This document shows positions 8,565 through 15,041 of a stretch of 40,079 nt of DNA, in pieces. Where the stretch lies: positions 1-40,079 of the IMG/VR virus record IMGVR_UViG_3300042982_000063; one strand, written 5' to 3'. Made by a program: the position numbers and the translations under genes. Under the pieces are notes generated by a model. It made no database searches. It was not told the origin of the DNA and was given only the letters and a program-made list of their open reading frames with translations. This stretch comes from a virus. Position 1 is the first letter of the stretch, and the number at the start of each line of letters is the position of its first letter.

Positions 8565-8594
8565 TTGATTACTGAAATTCCAGTGTGATATCTT
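8565..8594 (+). promoter_or_regulatory. Rightward promoter of the RtcB/par region with embedded operator
   Basis: TTGATT, 18 bp, TATCTT. The spacer is filled by ACTGAAATTCCAGT (8571-8584), one mismatch from the perfect palindrome at 6211, so a bound regulator would block RNA polymerase. A similar block (CAGTGTG, one base, TATCTTGT) recurs before the 17464 gene. Confidence 0.5.
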
Positions 8595-8625
8595 GTAAAG
8601 TAACAACTCAAACATGGGGGCATAA

Positions 8626-8832
8626 ATGGCTAGTTGGTCTTTAGAAGTGAATGACGACGGGTATGTAGTGGTAAGAGGTAATGTTCCTTTACCTGAATTT
8701 CAAAAGCTTCTGAAGAAGTATTGCAACGACAATTGGATGGTCGATATGCAGTGGGCTAAAGAGTTGGACGCCACCTTTGTTATCTGTAAGCCAGAACTAG
8801 CTAAGGAGTGGAAGAAAAATGCAGCTCATTAA
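8626..8832 (+). CDS. Hypothetical protein preceding RtcB (68 aa)
   Basis: ATG 8626 follows GGGGG at suitable spacing. The sequence (MASWSLEVNDDGYVVVRGNVPLPEF...) is a small mixed alpha/beta protein with many Trp and Lys residues. It overlaps the RtcB start by 14 bp, so the two are translationally coupled and probably act in the same process. No known family recognised. Confidence 0.7.
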   Translation: MASWSLEVNDDGYVVVRGNVPLPEFQKLLKKYCNDNWMVDMQWAKELDATFVICKPELAKEWKKNAAH

Positions 8833-9997
8833 CAATATTCCTATCTGGGGCGACCCGGACGCCGAAACAGTTTTACAGATGCAGGAAGCCTTTAAGCATG
8901 AAGCCGTTTACGGAGCTCTTATGGCAGATCACCATATTGGATATAGTGTCCCTATTGGTGGTGTACTTGCTTATGAAGGTAGGATTTGCGTCAACGGAGT
9001 CGGCTTTGATATCGCTTGCGGGAATAAAGCTGTTCGCGTGTCTGCTAACTCTAACGAAGTAAGAGATAACATCTATCGGACTATGAACGAAGTCCAGAAG
9101 CATATTAGCTTTGGAGTAGGAAGAAAAAACAAGGAAGTAGTAGAGCATGAATTATTTGATGATCCTCTTTGGAGCGATATACCATTACTTGCCTCACTCC
9201 TACCCAAAGCACGTGAGCAACTCGGAACTGTGGGGTCTGGAAATCACTATGTTGATATTTTCATTGATGATCTTGATCGTGTTTGGGTTGGCGTCCACTT
9301 CGGATCGCGGGGTCTAGGGCATACAATCTGTACACATTTCATAGAAAAAGCGGGGGGGAAGGATGGAATACATGCAAAACCAGTTGTCTTGGACGAAACT
9401 TCCGACCTCGGAGAACAGTATCTTAAGTGCATGGACATCGCTGGTCAATATGCTTACGCAGGCCGTGACTGGGTGTGTTCGCGCGTTGCGAAGATACTTC
9501 GGACTGACATCGTGGAGGAAGTACACAATCACCATAATTTCGCATGGAAAGAGTCTCACTATGGCAAAGACTTATGGGTTGTACGCAAAGGGGCGACGCC
9601 TAATATGCCCGGCATGCGCAGTTTCGTTGGCGGTTCGATGGGAGACTATAGCTTCATCCTTGAAGGAGTGGACAGCCCTGAATCAAAGAGCTCACTCTAT
9701 TCCACCATCCACGGGGCAGGACGGGTTATGGGTCGCGCTCAAGCTAAAGGGAAGTATAATCGCAAGACAGGTGAAGTTATTAGAGCTGGGCTGGTATCCA
9801 AGAACGACATGGAAGATTGGGTTAAACGTTTCGATGTCGAACTCCGGGGAGCTGGAGTGGATGAATCGCCGCATTGCTACAAACGCATAGAACAGGTTCT
9901 GTTCGCACATCGCGATACGGTTAAGGTAGTTCATCGCCTAAAACCGATCGGCGTCTGTATGGCCTCAGAAAACGAAATAGACCCATACAAGGATTAA
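8819..9997 (+). CDS. rtcB: RNA-splicing ligase RtcB
   Basis: 392 aa, in the range of short bacterial/phage RtcB proteins. Conserved blocks in order: GVGFDIACG (about 61-68, Mn-binding Asp and Cys), VGSGNHYVDI (His 143), VHFGSRGLGH (His 160), VHNHHNFAW (about 235), RKGATP (about 257), GGSMGDYSFI and HGAGR (298-302), whose His is the residue that becomes guanylylated. All metal and GMP ligands are present, so it should be active: it joins 2',3'-cyclic phosphate or 3'-phosphate ends to 5'-OH ends. In a phage it would repair RNAs cut by host ribonucleases. It is coupled to the 68-aa gene upstream and followed 1 bp later by the 121-aa gene. Confidence 0.95.
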   Translation: MQLINNIPIWGDPDAETVLQMQEAFKHEAVYGALMADHHIGYSVPIGGVLAYEGRICVNGVGFDIACGNKAVRVSANSNEVRDNIYRTMNEVQKHISFGVGRKNKEVVEHELFDDPLWSDIPLLASLLPKAREQLGTVGSGNHYVDIFIDDLDRVWVGVHFGSRGLGHTICTHFIEKAGGKDGIHAKPVVLDETSDLGEQYLKCMDIAGQYAYAGRDWVCSRVAKILRTDIVEEVHNHHNFAWKESHYGKDLWVVRKGATPNMPGMRSFVGGSMGDYSFILEGVDSPESKSSLYSTIHGAGRVMGRAQAKGKYNRKTGEVIRAGLVSKNDMEDWVKRFDVELRGAGVDESPHCYKRIEQVLFAHRDTVKVVHRLKPIGVCMASENEIDPYKD

Positions 9998-9998
9998 C

Positions 9999-10364
9999 AT
10001 GTACGTAGCAGAATTTAAATCTAATGAAGATGTTGCTAAAGAGTATTCCAATTACCAAGATAAGGAAGACTATGATCACATCTTAAAAACACTTAATGAG
10101 AGCACGGTTTATATTGCTTGGTACGGCGCCGGCTCTTACTGCGGTGAATCCTTTGTTCTTTTTGAGCATAACGGAATCCTCTATGAAGTAAATGCGGGCC
10201 ACTGCTCATGTTACGGACTTGAAGGTCAATGGGCTCCTGAAGAAACAAACTGGAAAGCCCTTGCTATACGCGATCACTTCAATGATGAGTATGATGAAAA
10301 TCAGACAGTTAACGAGTACCTACGCAAGCTTTGTGAGCAGCAACTCGGAACTTCTTTACAGTAA
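9999..10364 (+). CDS. Conserved-looking protein of unknown function (121 aa)
   Basis: Starts one base after the RtcB stop, with AAGGATTAAC as RBS. The centre contains YIAWYGAGSYCGESFVLFEHNGILYEVNAGHCSCYGLEGQW, a compact Cys/His/Gly-rich block like proteins often seen in phage genomes next to nucleic-acid genes. No catalytic motif is certain. Its 3' end abuts the parA promoter. It may be part of the RtcB operon function. Confidence 0.7.
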   Translation: MYVAEFKSNEDVAKEYSNYQDKEDYDHILKTLNESTVYIAWYGAGSYCGESFVLFEHNGILYEVNAGHCSCYGLEGQWAPEETNWKALAIRDHFNDEYDENQTVNEYLRKLCEQQLGTSLQ

Positions 10365-10383
10365 TACTGCAACACGCTATAAC
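10355..10383 (+). promoter_or_regulatory. parA promoter with embedded 12-mer motif
   Basis: TTTACA, 17 bp, TATAAC. The spacer holds ATACTGCAACAC (10364-10375), and a second CAACAC lies 21 bp further on (10391-10396). Partition operons are usually autoregulated by the small DNA-binding partner, so this is a good candidate operator. Other copies of the 12-mer occur at 11243, 20982, 26339 and 35296. Confidence 0.6.
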
Positions 10384-10408
10384 GTAAGTACAACACAAAG
10401 GAGTGCTT

Positions 10409-11173
10409 ATGAGAATCATAGCGATATCGAACCAAAAAGGCGGTGTGGGTAAGTCCACGACCGCTATCAATCTTGCTGCCGGGTTGGCGTATTGCGGTAA
10501 TAAAGTATTACTGGTAGACATCGACCCTCAAGGAAACACCTCTAAAGGTCTTGGAATCAGCACCGAATCCAAGCTCACTATCTCCGATCTTCTCTGCAAT
10601 GAATCTGTATGTGTAGCTGATGTGCGTCAGCCCACCTACATCAAAGACCTTGATATCATACCGGCTGATCTATCTCTCGCCATCGCAGACATGAAACTAT
10701 CCTCTATGGGCGCAAAGGAATTTCGCCTCAAGAATAAGATCGAAAATGAGCAGCATGACTACATCATTATCGACTGCCCCCCTAACTTCGGAAACCTAAC
10801 GATCAATTCCTTCATTGCAGCTAAGGAAATCATCCTGCCAGTTCAATTACGCTATTTTGCCTTGGAGGGCGTCAATAGCTTCATTGAGACTGTCAACTAC
10901 ATCAACGAAAAAATCGGCTGGGTTCAAAAACATAGGATCGAGATTACAGGCGTCTTAGTAACCTTCCATGATCTACGCGCAAATGCAGCTAAGGAAGTAA
11001 ATACCGCCCTTCAGGAAATCTTCGGAAACAAGTTGCTAAATACAGTAATACCGCAAAACATCAAGCTGGATGAGGCACAAAAGAACGGCAAGTCGATCTT
11101 CGATTACGCGCCGGATTCAAAAGGGGCAGAAGCTTATCGTAGCCTAGTGGAGGAAGTAAAATGTCGAGTATAG
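10409..11173 (+). CDS. parA: ParA-type partition ATPase
   Basis: 254 aa from ATG 10409, chosen because AAGGAG precedes it by 6 bases; the ATG three codons upstream is less well placed. It has the deviant Walker A KGGVGKST (residues 10-17), Walker A' VLLVDIDPQGN, Walker B YIIIDCPPNFG, and the family's IKLDEAQKNGKSI...YDP-like C-terminal block (about 215-235). There is no N-terminal HTH, so it is the small chromosomal/soj-like or type Ib form. It overlaps the following RHH gene by 13 bp. A ParA in a phage points to plasmid-like segregation during lysogeny. Confidence 0.93.
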   Translation: MRIIAISNQKGGVGKSTTAINLAAGLAYCGNKVLLVDIDPQGNTSKGLGISTESKLTISDLLCNESVCVADVRQPTYIKDLDIIPADLSLAIADMKLSSMGAKEFRLKNKIENEQHDYIIIDCPPNFGNLTINSFIAAKEIILPVQLRYFALEGVNSFIETVNYINEKIGWVQKHRIEITGVLVTFHDLRANAAKEVNTALQEIFGNKLLNTVIPQNIKLDEAQKNGKSIFDYAPDSKGAEAYRSLVEEVKCRV

Positions 11174-11430
11174 ATCAGGCTAAAGAGAGCATAAAAAAGA
11201 AGATGAGTTTAATGGATTATGAAGGAATACCGCAATCCGATAACACAGCAACACAGCAAGAAGTAAAGACTTTAAAACAGGAAAAAGTTAAAGTCACAGT
11301 TTACCTGACTGAAGAGCATTGGAAAATGTTTAACGACTTATGCTTGCAGGAGATGAAGCGATCAGGGAAGCCTGAAAAATCTCAAATCATCTGCGATGCT
11401 ATCGAAGCACTCTACAAAGCCCGGCAATAA
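11161..11430 (+). CDS. Small ParB-like ribbon-helix-helix partner protein
   Basis: 89 aa. RBS GGAGGAAGTAAA; the ATG lies inside the 3' end of parA, the usual arrangement of parAB pairs. The N-terminal 45 residues are flexible and Gln/Lys-rich, ending in TLKQEKVKV. Residues about 42-89 (VTVYLTEEHWKMFNDL...SQIICDAIEALYKA) look like a ribbon-helix-helix DNA-binding domain. It would bind the centromere and stimulate ParA. A copy of the ACACAGCAACAC motif, as a tandem AACACAGC repeat, lies in its own coding sequence at 11243. Confidence 0.8.
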   Translation: MSSIDQAKESIKKKMSLMDYEGIPQSDNTATQQEVKTLKQEKVKVTVYLTEEHWKMFNDLCLQEMKRSGKPEKSQIICDAIEALYKARQ

Positions 11431-11443
11431 CCGGGCCTTTCTT
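11419..11443 (+). terminator. Intrinsic terminator of the par operon
   Basis: Stem GCCCGG / CCGGGC with a 6-nt loop, followed by CTTTCTT, overlapping the last codons and stop of the ParB-like gene. On the minus strand the same stem is followed by a short T-run (CTTTG), so it may also end leftward transcription from the 11.45-13.0 kb cluster. Confidence 0.75.
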
Positions 11444-11452
11444 ATGCCCCTG

Positions 11453-11674
11453 TTACGGCACTGCAGGATCCTGCCACTCTGTTGAGTTTATAATCTCTCG
11501 ATTCAAATACCAGATCGCTTTGCGGAGATCCTCAACCCGATCGCCCTTCTTACCTGCCCTCAGGATATACTTCACAGCATTGCCTAGATGGAACCCAAGA
11601 TCGAAACCCTCTATAACTTCAATGCTCTCCATGCCGCGCCCTTTATAGTGCGACGGGTGATTAACATTATCCAT
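11453..11674 (-). CDS. DUF3310 family protein (73 aa)
   Basis: Shows the family pattern almost whole: VNHPSHYKGRGMESIEVIEGFDLGFHLGNAVKYILRAGKKGDRVEDLRKAIWYLNREI. DUF3310 proteins are widespread in phages, sometimes annotated as SaV-like nucleotide kinases, but no enzyme activity is certain. Last gene of the leftward early cluster; its ATG overlaps the end of the 81-aa gene. Confidence 0.88.
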   Translation of the reverse strand: MDNVNHPSHYKGRGMESIEVIEGFDLGFHLGNAVKYILRAGKKGDRVEDLRKAIWYLNREIINSTEWQDPAVP

Positions 11675-11912
11675 TCATAGTCCTTAAGTTAGAAAGGTTT
11701 ACACACCTACCCGGATACTGAATAGCAACCTTACTATTGTCTAAGTAAATCTTACCATTATCTATCCGGGTGACTGTGCAGCGAACTAATACAGCTGAGC
11801 ACCCTTCTACTTGAGGCTTCAGAAGTCTATCACCTAATTTTATCTCTGCCCCGAAAAAGTCCTTATGTTCTGAGGACATAAATCTGTCCCAGTCCGGTCT
11901 TTCTCTATCCAT
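11667..11912 (-). CDS. Hypothetical early protein (81 aa)
   Basis: Begins MDRERPDWDRFMSSEHKDFFGAEIKLGDRLLKPQ, then a beta-rich stretch (CSAVLVRCTVTRIDNGKIYLDNSKVAIQYP). The pattern resembles small SH3-like beta-barrel proteins of phage early regions (a 'GDRV...V..I..GKIYL' layout). It overlaps both neighbours by a few bases, so the cluster is co-translated. No function assigned. Confidence 0.7.
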   Translation of the reverse strand: MDRERPDWDRFMSSEHKDFFGAEIKLGDRLLKPQVEGCSAVLVRCTVTRIDNGKIYLDNSKVAIQYPGRCVNLSNLRTMNG

Positions 11913-12234
11913 TTAAGTAATCCTCAGGGCGCACGGCCTTAAGAGTTAATCTTCCATCCACCCACGCATGTTCTAAGATGCCAAAGCCGTGAACCATCTC
12001 ATCGGCTAGGCACTTACCATACTCTTGAATCGAGACGCCATCCATCCCTTCCTTGAAAGTCTTTAAGGCCTTCGTTAGATGAAACGCTACATCCTGAGGA
12101 TGGTAATCAGTTCCCCACATAGCTCTATTCACCACACGCTGAGGATCCAAGATCTCCTCGGCGTAGGTGAATTGACGAACCCTTCCTATATGCTCTAATT
12201 CCCTTAGAGCCTTACGAAAAGAATTCATTAGCAA
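11905..12234 (-). CDS. Hypothetical early protein (109 aa)
   Basis: MLMNSFRKALRELEHIGRVRQF...: largely helical. Contains DPQRVVNRAMWGTDYHPQDVAFHLTKALKTFKEGMDGVSIQEYGKCLADEMVHGFGILEHAWVDG. The start at 12234 is an ATG two codons before an in-frame ATG (12228), and either may be used. It overlaps the upstream gene's end by 7 bp. No family recognised with confidence. Confidence 0.7.
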   Translation of the reverse strand: MLMNSFRKALRELEHIGRVRQFTYAEEILDPQRVVNRAMWGTDYHPQDVAFHLTKALKTFKEGMDGVSIQEYGKCLADEMVHGFGILEHAWVDGRLTLKAVRPEDYLNG

Positions 12235-12629
12235 GCTCCACGGCAGCGATCATCTTCGCGTTCATCATTAATATTATCGAGGATCAAGGTTAATCTGGAC
12301 TGTATAACCTTCATATCACTCAGGTTCTTACCCAAACGAGCTATCTCATTAACTAATTGTTCGATCTTAATATTAAGTGCTTTAAGATCTTTCTTCGAAG
12401 TTTCTTCAATGAAACTAACTGTGTCGTCATCAAACATTTTCTTCTTTCCTCTGTTAATCATGTTAAATTTATACTCAGGCATCTCACTCAACTGCCTAGA
12501 CTTTCTAAGATTGACCACCCACGCGTCATTCAAGATCCTCGTCCCCTGATTAAACTTTCAGCCGAGTACGTCCAGCTCAGGAACGAAGCTAAATCGGTGC
12601 TCATATTGAGGCTTGTAAACTAGTTCCAT
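12228..12629 (-). CDS. Early gene with in-frame TGA (133 codons if read through)
   Basis: From ATG 12629 (overlapping the TAA of the 40-aa gene, TAATG) the frame reads 23 codons ending DVLG, then TGA at 12560-12558, and continues in the same frame to TAA 12228. The segment just after the TGA (KFNQGTRILNDAWVVNLRKS) looks like real protein. A coiled coil follows (LKALNIKIEQLVNEIARLGKNL). The context of the TGA (CTC GGC TGA AAG TTT) is nearly the same as in the RusA gene. If the TGA terminates, the products would be a 23-aa peptide and a protein restarting at TTG 12533 or ATG 12437, the latter with GAGG upstream. Function unknown. Confidence 0.55.
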
Positions 12630-12751
12630 TACACCTTCTCCCCTCTCATCATTTTCTTAAACCTGCGCCAATGATTATTCTGTGTCTCCTCTTTACCCAC
12701 TGATAAGACCCGAAACATCTTGCGCAACTTTTTAACCCTAACTTTACGCAT
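12629..12751 (-). CDS. Small very basic early protein (40 aa)
   Basis: Too short for most ORF callers. It starts at ATG 12751, inside the last codons of the 77-aa gene, and stops with TAA in a TAATG overlap. Sequence begins MRKVRVKKLRKMFRVLS and ends WRRFKKMMRGEKV, with 15 Lys/Arg residues. The tight overlaps on both sides and the composition argue it is translated. It may bind nucleic acid. No family recognised. Confidence 0.6.
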   Translation of the reverse strand: MRKVRVKKLRKMFRVLSVGKEETQNNHWRRFKKMMRGEKV

Positions 12752-12977
12752 TCTCACCGCCAGCCGTAATCTTGATTCTATAAACCGATGAACTAGAGTT
12801 CAGCTGGTTGCCCTCAACTTTCGACAGCATATTAGTCAGAACTATAGTAGCCTCATCCATCAAACGAAATATATCGACTTTCTCGTCTTCAACATCTTTA
12901 GCACAAGAGTCTCTATAGAACGTAAACTCGAATACCTCCGAAGACTTCCTCTTGATACTCAACTCAGATAACGCCAT
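12744..12977 (-). CDS. First gene of the leftward early cluster (77 aa)
   Basis: ATG 12977 (MALSELSIKRKSSE) is chosen because GGAGG lies 5 bases upstream; the ATG four codons earlier lies within that site. It is a small alpha/beta protein with SSEVFEFTFYRDSCAKDVEDEKVDIFRLMDEATIVL. Function unknown. Its promoter is at 13003-13032. Confidence 0.65.
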   Translation of the reverse strand: MALSELSIKRKSSEVFEFTFYRDSCAKDVEDEKVDIFRLMDEATIVLTNMLSKVEGNQLNSSSSVYRIKITAGGENA

Positions 12978-13002
12978 ATATACCTCCATAATCTTAACTG
13001 AA

Positions 13003-13032
13003 GATATAACTGAACGTTCTCGATAGCGTCAA
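13003..13032 (-). promoter_or_regulatory. Leftward early promoter
   Basis: Minus strand TTGACG, 18 bp, TATATC, ending about 25 bp before the first RBS of the 12.98-11.45 kb cluster. It has the same -10 and spacing as the proposed late promoter at 8523-8552. Confidence 0.55.
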
Positions 13033-13140
13033 GAAAAAATTAACTGGATATTGAAATAAATTTCTGTGAAATGTCTAGACGAAAATATTTGAAAAAGATA
13101 CATTGAGGTTGTTCATTGATATCCTTAGTTTTGTGTTGGG

Positions 13141-13169
13141 GGTCACTCTCGCAAGAGAGTGGCCTTTTT
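13141..13169 (+). terminator. Strong intrinsic terminator upstream of the 13246 gene
   Basis: GGTCACTCTC, loop GCAA, GAGAGTGGCC, then TTTTTG: a 10-bp stem with one G-T pair. It points rightward although no rightward gene precedes it, so it insulates the 13246 gene, acts as an attenuator, or ends a small RNA transcribed from the 12.98-13.14 kb gap. Confidence 0.75.
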
Positions 13170-13245
13170 GTTTGTACAAATATCCTTAATGTTAGTAATC
13201 TACTGCCCTCAACTAACCTAGAACACATATTAAGGAGTTTTTTTA

Positions 13246-13758
13246 ATGTCAGGTTTTAAAATAGTAGCAGCAGCTTCATCTGCTTTTTCTGCCGTCGGAG
13301 CTGCAGTAGGTTTTGGTGTGGCGGGCCCAGTAGGTGCTACAGAAGGGGCAAAAGTAGGATTAGCATTAGGGGCTCAAGTAGGAATGCTAGCCAAAGGTGA
13401 AGAAGCCGCAGATGCAGTAGGTGCGAAGCTAGCAAGTGGTATAGACGCAGCCGGAGAAAAACTAGGTATTGCCGCAGATAAAACAGGAGAAGCAATACAG
13501 AAACTTTGTGAAGTATCAGGTAAGTGTATTGTGCAAATAGCTGATGTTTGGTCTAAGTTAGCCCTGTGTGGTTACACTATCAATATGGCTATGGGCTCCT
13601 CTCATGTCAATGTTGATAAATACAACCTAGTTTGTAAAACTGCATATGAGAGCCTCAATTGCGCTACAATGTCAGTTACCACACTCTCTTTGAATATGTT
13701 AATAGTCAGTTCCACATTAGCTGCCGGAATAACCATTTACCATCTGGTGAGAAAATGA
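13246..13758 (+). CDS. Ala/Gly-rich putative membrane protein (170 aa)
   Basis: ATG 13246 behind AAGGAGTTTTTTTA. Residues 1-50 are a glycine-zipper-like hydrophobic segment (AASSAFSAVGAAVGFGVAGPVGATEGAKVGLALG). Residues about 55-85 form an amphipathic Ala-rich helix with AAG/DAAGEKLG spacing. The C-terminal 30 residues are a clear membrane span (LSLNMLIVSSTLAAGITIYHLVRK) with a basic end. Several Cys lie between. Stop TGA overlaps the next ATG (ATGA). A pore, holin-like or superinfection-exclusion role is possible. No family recognised. Confidence 0.7.
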   Translation: MSGFKIVAAASSAFSAVGAAVGFGVAGPVGATEGAKVGLALGAQVGMLAKGEEAADAVGAKLASGIDAAGEKLGIAADKTGEAIQKLCEVSGKCIVQIADVWSKLALCGYTINMAMGSSHVNVDKYNLVCKTAYESLNCATMSVTTLSLNMLIVSSTLAAGITIYHLVRK

Positions 13759-14132
13759 AAGTAAACCTCGATAACATACAATCCCATATAACCCCCGTTG
13801 TAGATACAAAATCTTCAGACTTCCGTATCGCTGGTAAGACCATGTTGCCAGCTATATTAGGTTGTGCGCTACTTCAAGGGGTTGTAGATTACATAAGAAC
13901 GTCATCAGCTGAGCATGTAGCCAGCATGGTTATAACCTCTCTTGACTATAGCAAATGGGGATTACTAGCCCTAGGAGCTTTATACTTCTATAGCAAGATG
14001 GACGCTAAACACCAAACTTTGAATGGAAGAAGGATTGAACAGGTACAGATACCCAAACAAGATATCCAAGAAATGCAAGCAGAAATTATACGATTAAGAC
14101 AAGAGAACCAACAGCTACTCACTAATCAATAA
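13755..14132 (+). CDS. Putative membrane protein with C-terminal coiled coil (125 aa)
   Basis: ATG 13755 overlaps the TGA of the previous gene. A longer frame opens upstream, but that part is read from the neighbour's coding sequence. Two hydrophobic stretches are visible (about 33-46, LPAILGCALLQGV, and 68-82, WGLLALGALYFYS), followed by a charged coiled coil (IQEMQAEIIRLRQENQQLL). Topology suggests two membrane passes with a cytoplasmic coiled coil. It forms a two-gene unit with the 170-aa protein, closed by a 15-bp hairpin. Confidence 0.7.
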   Translation: MKVNLDNIQSHITPVVDTKSSDFRIAGKTMLPAILGCALLQGVVDYIRTSSAEHVASMVITSLDYSKWGLLALGALYFYSKMDAKHQTLNGRRIEQVQIPKQDIQEMQAEIIRLRQENQQLLTNQ

Positions 14133-14138
14133 ACGTCA

Positions 14139-14173
14139 CCTTTCTACCAATTTTTAAGAAATTGGTAGAAAGG
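14139..14173. terminator. Perfect 15-bp inverted repeat between convergent genes
   Basis: CCTTTCTACCAATTT, loop TTAAG, AAATTGGTAGAAAGG. It lies just after the rightward membrane pair and over the 3' end of the leftward 42-aa gene. There is no U-run on either side, so it may act as a stem-type terminator or RNA-stabilising element for both directions. Confidence 0.5.
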
Positions 14174-14282
14174 CTCCCCGCTTATGGGAGAGCCACTTTC
14201 GAGTGTTATGACGCACATGACCCTGCCATCCACAACAAGGACAATCTCTATGCCACTTCTTGTAATACTTCTTTTTGGTCAT
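14154..14282 (-). CDS. Small Cys/His zinc-finger-like protein (42 aa)
   Basis: Starts at ATG 14282 (GAAGG 6-7 bases upstream) inside the end of the 56-aa gene, in another frame. Sequence MTKKKYYKKWHRDCPCCGWQGHVRHNTRKW... has CPCC plus His residues spaced for a metal site, and is very basic. Translation is supported by the RBS and the overlap pattern. No family recognised. Confidence 0.5.
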   Translation of the reverse strand: MTKKKYYKKWHRDCPCCGWQGHVRHNTRKWLSHKRGAFLPIS

Positions 14283-14418
14283 ACAATGCCTTCATTAATC
14301 TCTTCTTAGATGCGTACAAGCGATTGCCTGTACACCATGAACAGTTAGAACCACACCCCTTACGCCTCGGACCTCTCCACTCTTTGTTGCGAGCCTTGAT
14401 AGCTTTCTCTAAAGACAT
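14248..14418 (-). CDS. Small Cys-rich basic protein (56 aa)
   Basis: ATG 14418 behind AGGAG with 7-base spacing, overlapping the end of the 108-aa gene. Sequence MSLEKAIKARNKEWRGPRRK, then CGSNCSWCTGNRLYASKKR. The CxxxCxxCxGNR pattern is typical of small phage proteins with one metal site. Stop TAG. Probably co-expressed with the 108-aa and 42-aa genes. Confidence 0.65.
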   Translation of the reverse strand: MSLEKAIKARNKEWRGPRRKGCGSNCSWCTGNRLYASKKRLMKALYDQKEVLQEVA

Positions 14419-14686
14419 CCCACATCTCCTGTTCTATGCGTGATCTAATCTCTATTTTATTAGATTCCACAATTGTTTGCGCATGCTCAGGCGGTAACTC
14501 CACATACTCTCTACCATTCACAGCCTCGCCATCAAGATATCTAGGCGCATTCAATATGTCATCTAACTGCTTAGCAACAGTAGGATCGTTAACAATAAAC
14601 TCATAAACCTCGATCTCTTCTTGCAACTCTTCTAACTCTTTATACTTCTTCTCCAACATCATCTTCGATGCAGTCCTTATATCCAT
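14360..14686 (-). CDS. Coiled-coil hypothetical protein (108 aa)
   Basis: Start taken at ATG 14686 (MDIRTASKMM); an in-frame ATG four codons upstream overlaps the GGGGTG RBS. The N-terminal half is a Glu/Lys coiled coil (LEKKYKELEELQEEIEVYEFI), followed by DPTVAKQLDDILNAPRYL and a charged C-terminus. First gene of a three-gene leftward unit facing the repeat region at 14.7-15.0 kb. Function unknown. Confidence 0.65.
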   Translation of the reverse strand: MDIRTASKMMLEKKYKELEELQEEIEVYEFIVNDPTVAKQLDDILNAPRYLDGEAVNGREYVELPPEHAQTIVESNKIEIRSRIEQEMWDVFRESYQGSQQRVERSEA

Positions 14687-14699
14687 AATACACCCCATA

Positions 14700-15041
14700 A
14701 AAAAAAATTTAGAATCAAATGTACGATTTTATCGTATAGTTCGTTTCAGAGATACAAAATAGGATTCTGAACATTATGATGGTAAAAAATTTACGAAACC
14801 TCGCGTGAGAGATCAATTATACGATTCTGAACATAATGATCGTAAAAATGTGCGAAAGTGAGCTGGGATGAAATAGATATAGTACCGGTTCGATTAAGGA
14901 TGGTGCCCCCTGCCTTTTCCGGGTAGAGTCCCTCGCCCGCGCGTTGTTTGAACGCTACCGAATGTTAACCGTTCAGCTATTGCGTGTATTGTGTGTACTT
15001 GTGGATAGTGTGTGAAGGCACTAGCATTGCGCTAGCGTATG
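14700..15041. other. Gene-free repeat region, candidate replication origin or regulatory centre
   Basis: No ORF is visible. It contains the inverted repeat TACGAT-TTT-ATCGTA at about 14722-14736. Two direct repeats sit exactly 60 bp apart (AGAGAT at 14748 and 14808; GATTCTGAACAT at 14763 and 14823; then GATSGTAAAAA). It also has a GC-rich block (14900-14940), a DnaA-box-like TGTGGATAG at 15000-15008, and the imperfect palindrome TAGCAT...ATGCTA at about 15021-15043. Iteron-like repeats with AT-rich flanks fit an origin. Promoter control of the 14.69 kb leftward unit is an alternative. Confidence 0.4.
14748..14860. repeat. Two direct repeats of a 60-bp unit
   Basis: Units begin at 14748 and 14808. 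The best-conserved core is GATTCTGAACAT, A/T, ATGAT, G/C, GTAAAAA (14763-14788 and 14823-14848), with weaker matches on both sides. They lie directly upstream of the leftward 108-aa gene. Confidence 0.7.

Noticed and set aside
13040-13228. Leftward 62-aa ORF
   Set aside because: It spans the rightward terminator and promoter region before 13246 and its composition is not protein-like.
14162-14443. Rightward 93-aa ORF after the hairpin
   Set aside because: Antisense to three overlapping leftward genes with good RBSs; it has none itself.
14890-14990. Possible tRNA on the minus strand in the GC-rich part of the repeat region
   Set aside because: A D-arm-like string is present but no acceptor stem, anticodon arm or T arm could be built.
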